Shown here piece after piece: positions 45,244 through 54,371 of a DNA stretch of 64,000 nt. The stretch comes from Candidatus Scatonaster coprocaballi (GTDB lineage: Bacteria; Bacillota; Clostridia; Saccharofermentanales; Saccharofermentanaceae). Every line of letters begins with the position of its first letter. Position 1 is the stretch's first letter. Where the stretch lies: contig JAGHVD010000055.1 in assembly GCA_018064475.1 (NCBI GenBank), positions 1 through 64,000 of the forward strand, written 5' to 3'. Position numbers and translations under genes: made by a program. Below the pieces are notes generated by a model that saw only the letters and a list, made by a program, of their open reading frames with translations, was not told the origin of the DNA and searched no databases.

Positions 45244-45690
45244 ATGAACATGGTAAAAAGAGCTGCTGCAGTTGTAGTTGCAGGTATTATGGTTTTCTCT
45301 CTTGCTGGTTGTAAGAAGAGCAAGAAGATTACTTCTGACGATTTCGTAAAGGCTGCTGAGAAGATCGGTCTGACATGTGAAGAGCAAGATGATAGTGTTA
45401 GCGCTACAAATGACGATGCATCCATTGAGGCATCTTTTGCTGAAGCAAAGGATACAGATGAGGCAAAAGAGGCTTTTGATCTTATTAAGTCTATGTCTGG
45501 TGCTTCTGATGAAGACAAGCTCAAGGATCAGGGTATCGAAGTTAAATCTTCTAGCAATAAGTTTGAGGCTTTTGATGATACACACTACATGATCATCGCT
45601 CGTAACGATAAGGCTATCATCACTGTTATGGCTGAGGGTGAAGATCAGGTAAGCAAGGCGAAGGATTTTGTTAAGGATCTTGGTCTTTAA
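45244..45690 (+). CDS. small secreted lipoprotein of unknown function
   Basis: 148 residues. The signal peptide ends in the lipobox SLAGC, so Cys22 should be lipidated and the protein held on the outer face of the membrane. The mature part is acidic and Lys/Asp/Ser-rich with no motif I recognise (KKITSDDFVKAAEKIGLTCE...). I use the ATG at 45244, 7 bases after AAGGAG; the ATG at 45238 is too close. Free-standing with its own promoter and terminator. Codons are T-ending more often than in neighbours but still resemble well-expressed genes. Confidence 0.8.
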   Translation: MNMVKRAAAVVVAGIMVFSLAGCKKSKKITSDDFVKAAEKIGLTCEEQDDSVSATNDDASIEASFAEAKDTDEAKEAFDLIKSMSGASDEDKLKDQGIEVKSSSNKFEAFDDTHYMIIARNDKAIITVMAEGEDQVSKAKDFVKDLGL

Positions 45691-45729
45691 TAGTCGTCAC
45701 TTCGTTTAGGTGATTTGTTTTCACCAAGA

Positions 45730-45785
45730 CTTGAGTACTCAAGACCACCGCTGTGAGGAAGTAAATCCCGCAGGGTGGTCTTTTC
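45730..45785 (+). terminator. lipoprotein gene terminator with adjoining palindrome
   Basis: A 9-bp stem AAGACCACC / GGTGGTCTT (45741-45782) ends in TTTTC. The perfect 14-base palindrome CTTGAGTACTCAAG (45730-45743) overlaps its left arm, so the two structures exclude each other. Confidence 0.75.
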
Positions 45786-45873
45786 TTACCTAAATGAGTC
45801 TTGAATCTGAATACCATAATCGCAAAAAAACGCTAGGATATTTCAAGGAATGGGCGCCATTCTCTTTATAGTA

Positions 45874-45882
45874 TGTTATAAT
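45874..45882 (+). promoter_or_regulatory. nifJ extended -10 promoter
   Basis: TGTTATAAT with TGn before a consensus TATAAT (45877-45882). The 78-base leader forms a hairpin at 45891-45917 (TCGGC..ATGC/GCAT..GCCGA). Confidence 0.65.
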
Positions 45883-45960
45883 ATATGCGCTCGGCGTATG
45901 CCCATTTGCATCTGCCGAACCACAAACTATAGTTAAATCTTTATATAAAGGAGAAAGTGT

Positions 45961-48900
45961 ATGGCACGAGAACTTACAAAAATGACCATGGACGGTAATA
46001 CCGCTGCGGCTTATTCCTCGTATGCATTTACGGAAGTTGCTGGTATTTTCCCAATCACACCGTCCTCGCCTATGGCTGACTACACAGATCAGTGGGCACA
46101 ACAGGGAAAGAAGAACATCTTCGGACAGACAGTTAATGTCGTCGAGATGCAATCTGAAGGAGGTGCCGCTGGTGCAGTTCACGGTTCTCTGGCAACAGGT
46201 GCTCTGACAACTACTTATACAGCATCCCAGGGTTTGCTTCTCATGATCCCGAACATGTACAAGATCTCCGGTGAACTTCTGCCGTGCGTATTCCACGTAT
46301 CCGCAAGAGCACTGGCTGCTCACGCTCTGAACATCTTCGGTGACCACTCCGACGTTATGTCTTGCCGTCAGACAGGTTTTGCAATGCTCTGCTCCAACAG
46401 TGTTCAGGAAGTTGCTGACTTGGCTGCAGTTGCTCATCTTTCCACAATCAAGGGTCGTGTACCGTTTATCCATTTCTTCGATGGTTTCCGTACATCCCAT
46501 GAAATCCAGAAGATCGAGCTCATCGACTACGCTGATTTCGCAGACCTCGTAGATTATGAGGCTTTGGCTCAGTTCAGAAAGAACGCACTTTCTCCGAACC
46601 ACCCGACACTGCGTGGTACAGCTCAGAACCCGGATATCTACTTCCAGGCTCGTGAGGCTGCTAACCCGTTCTATCTGGCACTGCCTGAGATCGTTGAGTA
46701 CTACATGGATAAGATCAATGAGATCCGTGGCACCAACTACAAGCTCTTCAACTACTACGGTGCTGAGGATGCAGATCGCATCATCATCGCAATGGGTTCT
46801 GTTGACGAGACAATCGAAGAGACAGTTGACTACCTGACCGCTAAGGGTGAGAAGGTTGGTCTTCTGAAGGTTCACCTCTATCGTCCGTTCGCAGTTGAGA
46901 AGTTCCTCGCTGCTATCCCGGCTTCTGTTAAGAAGATCGCTGTTCTGGATCGTACCAAGGAGCCTGGTTCCTTCGGTGAGCCGTTGTTCCTCGATGTATG
47001 CGCTGCATACGCTGGCAAGGCAGACGCTCCTCAGATCATCGCTGGTCGTTTCGGTCTTGGTTCTAAGGACACAACACCGAGCCACATCCTTGCAATCTAT
47101 AAGGAACTGGCTAAGGATGAGCCGAAGAAGCAGTTCACACTGGCAATCAACGATGACGTAACGAACCTGTCTCTGACAGTTGACGAGTCCATCGACGTTG
47201 CTTCTGCAGATACAATTTCTGCTCGTTTCTGGGGTCTTGGTTCTGATGGTACAGTTGGTGCAAACAAGAACTCCATCAAGATCATCGGTGACCACACAGA
47301 CATGTATGCTCAGGCTTACTTCTCTTACGACTCTAAGAAGTCCGGTGGTATCACAATTTCTGACCTCCGTTTCGGTAAGACTCCGATCCGTTCAACTTAT
47401 CTCATCGATAAGGCTGACTTCGTAGCTTGCCACAACCAGTCTTATGTTTATAAGTATGACATGCTCTCTGCTTTGAAGCCGAATGGTACATTCCTTCTGA
47501 ACACAGAGTGGACCAAGGAAGAAGTTGATGCAAATCTCCCTGGCGAGATGAAGCGTTACATGGCGAAGAACAACATTAAGTTCTACATCCTCGACGCTGT
47601 TGCAAAGGCTAAGGAAATCGGTATGAAGCCGATCAACACGATCTGCCAGTCCGCATTCTTCAAGCTTTCCGGTATTCTCCCTGTTGATCAGGCTGTTGAG
47701 TACATGAAGAAGGCTGCTTACAAGTCCTACAGCAAGAAGGGCGACGATATCGTTAACATGAACTACGCTGCAATCGAAGCTGGTGTAGACGCTGTTGTTG
47801 AGTATCCGATCCCGGCTTCTTGGGCAGATGCTCCGGATACAGAAGTTGCAAAGAAGGATGTTCCTGCTTTCATTTCTGAGATCGTTGAGCCGATGAACGC
47901 ACAGAAGGGTGACGCTCTCCCTGTTTCTGCTTTCAAGGGTCGTGAAGATGGTACATTCCCGCAGGGTACAGCTGCTTACGAGAAGCGTGGTACTGCTACA
48001 GATATTCCGGTTTGGGATGCTACAAAGTGTATCCAGTGTAACCAGTGCTCTCTCGTATGTCCTCATGCTGCAATCCGTCCGTTCCTTCTGAACGAGGAAG
48101 AAGCTGCAAAGGCTAGCTTCGAAACAGCTGATACGAAGCCGAAGGCAAGTGAGTACAAGTTCCGTATGCAGGTTTCCGCTCTCGACTGCTTGAGCTGCGG
48201 CGTCTGCGTAACAGTATGCCCTGAGAAGGTTCAGGCAATCAAGATGGTTCCGCTTAAGGACAACATGGTTGAGGCTGATAACTGGGAGTACTGCGTATCT
48301 CTCTCTCACAAGGAGAATACACTTGCTAAGACAACTGTTAAGGGTAGCCAGATGGAGCAGCCGCTCCTCGAGTTCTCCGGCGCATGCGCAGGCTGTGGTG
48401 AGACTCCTTATGCTAAACTCCTGACACAGCTCTTCGGTGATCGTATGCAGATCTCCAACGCAACAGGATGCTCCTCTATCTGGGGTGGTTCTGCTCCGTC
48501 TATGCCTTACACAACCAACTACAAGGGTCAGGGTCCTGCTTGGGCAAACTCTCTCTTCGAGGATAACGCTGAGCATGGTCTTGGTATGTATCTTGGTGTG
48601 AAGCAGCTCCGCAACCGCGTGAAGTCCATCGTTACTGAGCTCTCTGAGAAGACAGCTGATGAGGCACTCAAGGCTTCTATCGCTGCTTGGATCGAGAACT
48701 TCGAGAACGGCGAGAAGACACGTGAAGTTTCTGACAACATGGCTGCTGCACTGAAGGCTGCAAATGCTTCCGGTGAAGAGAAGGCACTCATTGGTAACGC
48801 GCTGAGCTACGAAGATTACTTCGCTAAGCGTTCTCAGTGGATCATCGGTGGTGACGGTTGGTCTTACGATATTGGTTACGGCGGACTTGATCACGTTCTC

Positions 48901-49479
48901 GCTTCTGGTGAGGATGTCAACGTTCTCGTACTCGATACAGAGGTTTACTCCAACACAGGTGGACAGGCTTCTAAGTCTACACCACAATCTGCAATTGCTC
49001 AGTTCGCTGCTGGCGGTAAGGCAATCAAGAAGAAGGATCTCGGTATGATGGCTATGAGCTATGGTTATGTATACGTTGCACAGGTTGCAATGGGTGCTAA
49101 CTCCGCTCAGGTTCTCAAGGCTTTCGCTGAGGCTGAAGCTTACCATGGTCCGTCTCTCGTAATCTGCTACGCTCCGTGTATCAACCACGGTATCAAGGGC
49201 GGCCTGAAGGGTGCTCAGATGAGAGAAAAGGCAGCTGTTGAGTGCGGCTACTGGCATCTCTACAGATTCAACCCGACTCTGAAGGACGAGGGCAAGAATC
49301 CGTTCACACTGGATTCCAAGGAGCCAACAGGCGACTTCATCGGCTTCCTGAAGGACGAGGTTCGTTACAACTCTCTCTACAAGAAGTATCCGGCTGACGT
49401 TGTAGACGCAATGTTCGAGAAGACACATCAGGATGCAATCGAGCGTTACGAGTCCTACAAGAACAAGGCAGGACTTTGA
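45961..49479 (+). CDS. nifJ: pyruvate:ferredoxin (flavodoxin) oxidoreductase
   Basis: 1172-residue single-chain PFOR that converts pyruvate and CoA to acetyl-CoA, CO2 and reduced ferredoxin in the cytoplasm. The N-terminal pyrimidine-binding domain begins TMDGNTAAAYSSYAFTEVAG; two [4Fe-4S] ferredoxin sites are CIQCNQCSLVCP (from residue 690) and CLSCGVCVTVCP (from 743); the proximal cluster begins at CAGCGETPY (from 809) with TGCSSIWGGSAPSMPYT; the TPP/Mg site is GDGWSYDIGYGGLDHV (about 964) and YSNTGGQASKSTP. Strong codon bias. AAAGGAG before the ATG. Monocistronic, with promoter and terminator. It feeds electrons to Rnf. Confidence 0.97.
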   Translation: MARELTKMTMDGNTAAAYSSYAFTEVAGIFPITPSSPMADYTDQWAQQGKKNIFGQTVNVVEMQSEGGAAGAVHGSLATGALTTTYTASQGLLLMIPNMYKISGELLPCVFHVSARALAAHALNIFGDHSDVMSCRQTGFAMLCSNSVQEVADLAAVAHLSTIKGRVPFIHFFDGFRTSHEIQKIELIDYADFADLVDYEALAQFRKNALSPNHPTLRGTAQNPDIYFQAREAANPFYLALPEIVEYYMDKINEIRGTNYKLFNYYGAEDADRIIIAMGSVDETIEETVDYLTAKGEKVGLLKVHLYRPFAVEKFLAAIPASVKKIAVLDRTKEPGSFGEPLFLDVCAAYAGKADAPQIIAGRFGLGSKDTTPSHILAIYKELAKDEPKKQFTLAINDDVTNLSLTVDESIDVASADTISARFWGLGSDGTVGANKNSIKIIGDHTDMYAQAYFSYDSKKSGGITISDLRFGKTPIRSTYLIDKADFVACHNQSYVYKYDMLSALKPNGTFLLNTEWTKEEVDANLPGEMKRYMAKNNIKFYILDAVAKAKEIGMKPINTICQSAFFKLSGILPVDQAVEYMKKAAYKSYSKKGDDIVNMNYAAIEAGVDAVVEYPIPASWADAPDTEVAKKDVPAFISEIVEPMNAQKGDALPVSAFKGREDGTFPQGTAAYEKRGTATDIPVWDATKCIQCNQCSLVCPHAAIRPFLLNEEEAAKASFETADTKPKASEYKFRMQVSALDCLSCGVCVTVCPEKVQAIKMVPLKDNMVEADNWEYCVSLSHKENTLAKTTVKGSQMEQPLLEFSGACAGCGETPYAKLLTQLFGDRMQISNATGCSSIWGGSAPSMPYTTNYKGQGPAWANSLFEDNAEHGLGMYLGVKQLRNRVKSIVTELSEKTADEALKASIAAWIENFENGEKTREVSDNMAAALKAANASGEEKALIGNALSYEDYFAKRSQWIIGGDGWSYDIGYGGLDHVLASGEDVNVLVLDTEVYSNTGGQASKSTPQSAIAQFAAGGKAIKKKDLGMMAMSYGYVYVAQVAMGANSAQVLKAFAEAEAYHGPSLVICYAPCINHGIKGGLKGAQMREKAAVECGYWHLYRFNPTLKDEGKNPFTLDSKEPTGDFIGFLKDEVRYNSLYKKYPADVVDAMFEKTHQDAIERYESYKNKAGL

Positions 49480-49515
49480 GATCCGTCTCAAGTCTACTTT
49501 GAATAAGTAGTTCCG

Positions 49516-49559
49516 GAAGGACTGGTTCCCGAGCAATCGGGAGGCAGTCCTTCTTTTTT
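49516..49559 (+). terminator. nifJ terminator
   Basis: GAAGGACTG / CAGTCCTTC with an inner TCCCGA-GCAA-TCGGGA hairpin and six T residues after it: a textbook intrinsic terminator. Confidence 0.9.
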
Positions 49560-49617
49560 ATGCGTAGAAACACTTGTAATGCGTGCCCAAGAGGTTCTGT
49601 AGATGGGGAAAAGGTGC

Positions 49618-49623
49618 TATAAT
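49618..49623 (+). promoter_or_regulatory. -10 element of the dnaD operon
   Basis: Consensus TATAAT about 28 bases before the start codon; the -35 region is poor. Confidence 0.5.
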
Positions 49624-49651
49624 ATACACACTATTTTTTTGGAGGATGCCC

Positions 49652-50941
49652 ATGACGACAGATGAGAAGAACAAACTTCTACTTTCCGATACTTTGGTGC
49701 CGGATTTGTTTATTACGCAGTATATGTCGTCATTAAGTGGAGCGGCGATTCAACTCTACCTGCTTCTTCTGCTGGATCAGAATACTTCCCAGTCGAAGTT
49801 AAATGTAGAGAAACTGGCTGCGAAGATTGGTTGGGCACAGTCAGAAACAGAAGAGCAGGTCTTTGTACTGACTGCGGCAGGTCTTCTGGAACGCGCAGAA
49901 GACGGTACGCTCTCACTTTCCGATATCAAGGCCAAGGAAGTAGACCGATATATTGAATCGAAGTCGAACGAAGGACTCCTTACTCCGCCACAACATATTG
50001 AGCCGTCACTCCAACGCTTAACGCGTAGCATTGACGATACTTTCTTCATGGGCAAGATGAACTATTCATGGCATCGTTTCATCGATGAGTGCGCCAGCGT
50101 ATATAAACTGGCGCCTGACGTTATCTATGCGTTGTTCGATGCTTTGCACGAACGGAAGAAACTTCTGGTTCGGAGTACGAAGCCTGCGGAGGAACTACGC
50201 GCGGATTGGTGCAGCCGAGGTGTCCACACGGAGAAAGATCTGGAGAAGATCGTAGAAGAAGATCGACGGATCAAGGAGTGTGTGGCATCGTTAGGCAAGA
50301 AGACGAGAAAATCCTTCGATCAGATCGATTATGACTATGTAAACAAATGGATGAAAGTATATCTGATGAATCCAGATGTGCCGGCTTATCTCTATACATT
50401 TCTTCGCAAAGAGAAGGAGAAAGTGACCTTTGCACAGATGGATATTGTCCTGCAGGAGTGGTTCGCACATAACATTCATTCGGTGGATGAAGCATCGGCC
50501 TATGAGCTTGTTAAGCAGGCATCTGACCGCACATCTGCTATGACTAACTTCTGTGGAGAGCTTTTCAGAAAGAAATTAGACGGCATGGATCTCGCGCTGA
50601 TCGAGAAGTGGGCGAATGAAGATTGCTGGGAGGAACCAATCGTACGTTATGCGTACGAAGTGCTCCATACCTATATGAATACCATCACACTTTCAAATGT
50701 GGATGAGAGACTGAATCTGTGGAAGACCAATGGCATTGCCTCGGTTACGAAAGCGAAGCAGTATGAGGCGGAACAGAAACGCAAGAACAAGGAAGTCTAT
50801 CAGATGCGCAAGGATACTCGTCATGGAAGTGGCGTGGAAGATATTCCGTACATGGAGAATGAGTATTCGAAAGAACATCTGGCGCAGAAGGAACAAGAGT
50901 CAGACGACTACTTGGATCAACTGCTGAACGAGGAACTGTAA
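49652..50941 (+). CDS. DnaD/DnaB-type primosomal protein
   Basis: 429 residues. The N-terminal half has winged-helix character (SGAAIQLYLLLLLDQNTSQS). Two helical DnaD/DD2-like modules follow; the second ends with WEEPIVRYAYEVLHTYMN and the motif ERLNLWKTNGIASVTKA, matching the YxxxILxxWxxxGI pattern of DnaD domains. Such proteins remodel DNA and help load the DnaB-type replicative helicase. The start is the ATG at 49652, 6 bases after GGAGG. It is followed 10 bases later by a DnaI-like loader, the usual pairing in Clostridia. Confidence 0.85.
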   Translation: MTTDEKNKLLLSDTLVPDLFITQYMSSLSGAAIQLYLLLLLDQNTSQSKLNVEKLAAKIGWAQSETEEQVFVLTAAGLLERAEDGTLSLSDIKAKEVDRYIESKSNEGLLTPPQHIEPSLQRLTRSIDDTFFMGKMNYSWHRFIDECASVYKLAPDVIYALFDALHERKKLLVRSTKPAEELRADWCSRGVHTEKDLEKIVEEDRRIKECVASLGKKTRKSFDQIDYDYVNKWMKVYLMNPDVPAYLYTFLRKEKEKVTFAQMDIVLQEWFAHNIHSVDEASAYELVKQASDRTSAMTNFCGELFRKKLDGMDLALIEKWANEDCWEEPIVRYAYEVLHTYMNTITLSNVDERLNLWKTNGIASVTKAKQYEAEQKRKNKEVYQMRKDTRHGSGVEDIPYMENEYSKEHLAQKEQESDDYLDQLLNEEL

Positions 50942-50951
50942 GGAGATACGG

Positions 50952-51920
50952 ATGGACAGAGTATACGAGGATCTTGAACGAATTCTGGAGAATCGACGCA
51001 TTCGTAGTGAGGTCATCCAGAAAGAGAAGGTTCAATATCTGATGAAGCGCTTCCCACAGCTTCAGGAAATTGAGAATGAGATTTCGAAGATGACCACGCA
51101 ATCGCTGCTACAGTCACTGGAAGGAGAGACGGACAACGATCTCCTGCCCAAGTTAGAGCGATTGGAACTGCAGCGTCAGGAGGTACTGAAGGAATGTGGA
51201 CTTACGGAAGCAGATCTTCAGCGTACCCCAACCTGTTCGATCTGTAATGATACAGGATATGTCAATAAGAAGGGACGCGACGGAAAGACGCAGTATACCT
51301 TCTGCGATTGTACTCGAACACTTCTGGCTCCGGTGATGCTTGCCCGCTCCGGCGTCGAGAAGTACATGGATTTCTCCTTCGAGAAAGGGGATGCTGCGTT
51401 CTTCACAGAGAATCCGTCTTTGAAAAATAAGTATGAGAAACTTCAGATCCTAGCGAAGCAGTGCCGAGTGCCGAATATGGTATTTTACGGCGCATCAGGA
51501 AGAGGTAAAACGTTCCTGGCCGTGGCGATTGCGCGTGAATATGCGATGCAGGGGCATGCGTCCCTTGTGATCCGACAGGCAGACTTTGCAGAATTGATGC
51601 AGGAACACCGAAAGGTCATCGGATCGTACTTCACACCATCTCAGAAAGAGCAAGATATTGAGGCGAGAAAGAACTATCTGATCGAGGCAGATCTGTTGGT
51701 GCTGGATGATCTTGGCGTGGAAGCCAAGACACCGAATACTCAGGCCGATCTTCTATACATCTTAGATGAACGATCGCTGGCCGGAAAGACTACGATCATT
51801 ACGACCAATTACGATATGGATGCATTGAGAGAGCGCTATGGCGGCAGAGTTTTCGAGAGAATTGACCACGATTACCGTCGGTTCTGTTTCTCTTCTTCCA
51901 GCAAGAAGGAGAATGTATGA
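50952..51920 (+). CDS. DnaC/DnaI-like helicase loader ATPase
   Basis: 322 residues. The N-terminal part is helical with a zinc site (CSICNDTGYVNKKGRDG followed by CDC), as in DnaI. The AAA+ core has Walker A YGASGRGKTFLA (about 180), Walker B LLVLDDLGVEA, sensor I TTIITTNYD and the arginine finger region GRVFERIDH. It loads the replicative helicase at origins and restart sites, with the DnaD-like protein upstream. AAGGAG upstream of the ATG; its end overlaps the next gene by 4 bases. Confidence 0.9.
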   Translation: MDRVYEDLERILENRRIRSEVIQKEKVQYLMKRFPQLQEIENEISKMTTQSLLQSLEGETDNDLLPKLERLELQRQEVLKECGLTEADLQRTPTCSICNDTGYVNKKGRDGKTQYTFCDCTRTLLAPVMLARSGVEKYMDFSFEKGDAAFFTENPSLKNKYEKLQILAKQCRVPNMVFYGASGRGKTFLAVAIAREYAMQGHASLVIRQADFAELMQEHRKVIGSYFTPSQKEQDIEARKNYLIEADLLVLDDLGVEAKTPNTQADLLYILDERSLAGKTTIITTNYDMDALRERYGGRVFERIDHDYRRFCFSSSSKKENV

Positions 51921-53110
51921 AGCAGGAATCACGCTGGTGGCGACAAGTCAAGATCAAACTGACGAAGACATTCCGCAGTAAGTCGAAAGAAGAGAAGATC
52001 GACGGTGGCCGATTCATCGAGCCTTCCGGAGACTACGGCAAGGCGGAAGATCTGATTGACGTATGGTCGTTGAATAAGTCGGATTCCTCGGTGGGAGAAG
52101 TGCAATCGAAACGCTGGCCACGTATGGTAATCGCGGGTAGTGTATTTGTCGTCATCTTGCTGGTTATTTTCCTTGTGTTGCCACGTGTACTGCCGACTTT
52201 CTTTAAGAATACGGATATTGCTTTGTTTGTGGAGAAAGAACCTGAACTGATCTATGACGATACTTATCGTGTCGTGAAGGTAAGTGCCGCAAGCGTCATG
52301 GCAAAAGATGAGATCACCAGTCAGCGAATTACCCAGGTCCTCATGAATGAGCCGGTACTGCTGCTTGAAGAGAATTGCCAGAATGGATATGTTCGGGTTC
52401 GCACGATGGATGAGATCGAGGGATATGTGAAGGCAGAAGAACTGAACACAGACATGTCTTCTTGTGAACCCGATCTTCACCTTTACAAAGTTGTGGTCGC
52501 GGATATTTCGAAACGTGCGATGTCTCACGCCAGTAACGGTACACTGGTCTGTGAGGTGCCGATGAATACGGTACTGTATGCAGATGTAAAGCGTGACGGC
52601 GTATATCAGGTTCAGTTACCCAATGGAGAGGTCGGCTGGATCAGCAGTAGTGGTCTGATTGAACTGGATGTGAACGAACATGCCGAAGAAGTCGGTGTGC
52701 GTTACTTTGTCAGCTCGGCCAGAACGATGGTGCGAGTGACCTATCTGGAAGGCGGCCTGACCAAGAGAGGAATCTCAATAGAGGGGGTTGCTTATGTTGC
52801 TGCAGCCGTGAATGGTATTGATATTCCAAGAGAGATAGAGGGGCAGATCCAGTGTGGAACAGAGGTTGAACTGAAGTACGATGCAGTCACCTCGGAACTT
52901 CTAGTAGAGAGCATCCAGCCGGGTGATCTGGTGTTCCTGTCTGACCCATACCATCCGGAAAGTAAAGAACCATATGAGATGGCAATCTGTACCGATACAG
53001 GGGTCCTGCTTATGCGCTCTCCGACCGGTACATTCATTAATCTTCAGAATTTTGATGCAAGTTCAGCACTCGTCAGCCGCATTGTCGCAGTAAGAAGAAT
53101 CTTCTCGTAA
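51917..53110 (+). CDS. membrane-anchored SH3-like protein with catalytically dead NlpC/P60 domain
   Basis: 397 residues. One membrane helix at about 70-95, so the C-terminus faces outside. Two SH3-like units (about 120-175 and 190-250) resemble those of YkfC-type endopeptidases (SQRITQVLMNEPVLLLEE, VRTMDEIEGYVKAEEL; NGEVGWISSSGLIEL). The rest follows the NlpC/P60 fold: YLEGGLTKRGISIEGVAYV at 276-294, IDIPREIEGQIQCG, PGDLVF at 335-340. But the usual DCSG with the catalytic Cys reads SIEG here (287-290), and the His of HVGIY is Glu354. It is therefore a pseudo-enzyme, perhaps a peptidoglycan sensor or scaffold. ATGA overlap with the DnaI-like gene. Confidence 0.75.
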   Translation: MKQESRWWRQVKIKLTKTFRSKSKEEKIDGGRFIEPSGDYGKAEDLIDVWSLNKSDSSVGEVQSKRWPRMVIAGSVFVVILLVIFLVLPRVLPTFFKNTDIALFVEKEPELIYDDTYRVVKVSAASVMAKDEITSQRITQVLMNEPVLLLEENCQNGYVRVRTMDEIEGYVKAEELNTDMSSCEPDLHLYKVVVADISKRAMSHASNGTLVCEVPMNTVLYADVKRDGVYQVQLPNGEVGWISSSGLIELDVNEHAEEVGVRYFVSSARTMVRVTYLEGGLTKRGISIEGVAYVAAAVNGIDIPREIEGQIQCGTEVELKYDAVTSELLVESIQPGDLVFLSDPYHPESKEPYEMAICTDTGVLLMRSPTGTFINLQNFDASSALVSRIVAVRRIFS

Positions 53111-54340
53111 ACGCTCGATCAGGCTTGCATCCTCTTGGACTCTGGAAAGATAGTATTCATGACGAAGACTCCGAAAGCCGAGTGATTTTACCTGAGCATA
53201 AGTTATCTTATAATTCCCTTTGTAGTGACGTCCGGAGGACAGGTAGCGCACATATTGAAGGAGATATAGGTCCAGTTCCTGTAGACTTTGATCCGTCGTA
53301 ATGACGGGGAAGAACCACCTGCTCCATGTGAATAGATCCTCATTTTGCTCATTGTAGAATTTCTTGTTAAAAGTACGAATCAGGGCTTTGGCCGCACGTT
53401 CAAAATCGGCATCTTTGCGCGTCTTCCAACGGTAGAGGGCATGCGCCTTGCGGCGAATCTTGCCCTTCAGCTTATCCTTCGTGACGGAAGAGATATCGAC
53501 TTCGCCTTGGAAGTAACGAAAACCGAGAAACTCCCAGGCTTCACCGGGCGTGGAGATGGAGACTTTCTTGGGATTGATGTTAAGTCCGGCTTCGGCAATA
53601 TACGCATAGAAAGAATGGATATGCGATTCGAGGTCTTCCTGCGTTCGACTGAAGATGAGGATATCATCTGAATAGCGGAAGTAAGCGACGCCCTGTTCTT
53701 CGAAGAAACGATCCATATTCAGAAGATATACGTTGGCGAAGAACGGGGAGACTGGCGTTCCAGCCATAGCGCCACGATTTTCTTCTATGGACGTGCCATC
53801 CGATAACTGGGCCTCGTTGACCAGAAGCAGTTCCCGAAGGAACCAAAGAAGATTCGAGTCATCCGTGATCACGCGCTCCAAGACTTCTACCAGACGCTCT
53901 GCCGGAATGGAATTGAAATAGTTGGAAATATCCGCTTTGAAGCAATAAAGACGATCACGGTCCGGCTGCGCAAGGATGTCGAAGATCGCATTTCTTGCAG
54001 AACGAGACTTCCGGAAAGAGTAACAACGAGAAGAGAGTTTCTCGTCGTAGCGATAAAGTAGATGCGCGAGTCCCTTGAGAAAGAGATTCTCGTCGTCTGG
54101 AAAGGTATAGACGACACGCTTCTTGGCCGTGCCACTCTTATTAATGATTCGGCGCGAAGGCGCGGGAAAACAGTATTCGCCTTGTGCCAGCTTCTCGGCA
54201 ATCGGCAGATAACGTTGTTGCGCGACATACTCGGACAGCAGTTCACGTTCCTTCTTGCCGAGGTAATGGTTGGAAATCTTATATTCGAGAAATCCCTGCC
54301 AAGTTTCCGGTTGGCACAGAAGCTCCAATATGCCGGTCAT
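53063..54340 (-). CDS. reverse transcriptase (RNA-directed DNA polymerase) of uncertain class
   Basis: 425 residues. Polymerase motifs: A FKADISNYFNSIP (Asp137), B GAMAGTPVSPFFANVYL, C FRYSDDILIF (Asp225-226), D region AGLNINPKKV, E-like EFLGFRYFQG. The active site reads YSDD rather than YADD. No maturase X, endonuclease or integrase domain follows, so it is not a full group II intron protein. The conserved VTG of retron RTs is absent (VTK at that region). The C-terminal 70 residues carry evenly spaced RYLSSGRHYKGNY and LGFRSLRHEYY motifs outside the core. AAGGAGG lies 9 bases before the ATG. A structured segment lies just upstream; the 3' end overlaps the convergent gene by 48 bases. Confidence 0.9.
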   Translation of the reverse strand: MTGILELLCQPETWQGFLEYKISNHYLGKKERELLSEYVAQQRYLPIAEKLAQGEYCFPAPSRRIINKSGTAKKRVVYTFPDDENLFLKGLAHLLYRYDEKLSSRCYSFRKSRSARNAIFDILAQPDRDRLYCFKADISNYFNSIPAERLVEVLERVITDDSNLLWFLRELLLVNEAQLSDGTSIEENRGAMAGTPVSPFFANVYLLNMDRFFEEQGVAYFRYSDDILIFSRTQEDLESHIHSFYAYIAEAGLNINPKKVSISTPGEAWEFLGFRYFQGEVDISSVTKDKLKGKIRRKAHALYRWKTRKDADFERAAKALIRTFNKKFYNEQNEDLFTWSRWFFPVITTDQSLQELDLYLLQYVRYLSSGRHYKGNYKITYAQVKSLGFRSLRHEYYLSRVQEDASLIERLREDSSYCDNAADEC

Positions 54341-54371
54341 CTGACAGGGACCTCCTTCTTATGCAAAATAA

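Noticed and set aside
53063-54340. Group II intron encoded protein
   Set aside because: No maturase X or endonuclease domain and no intron domain V-like sequence next to it.
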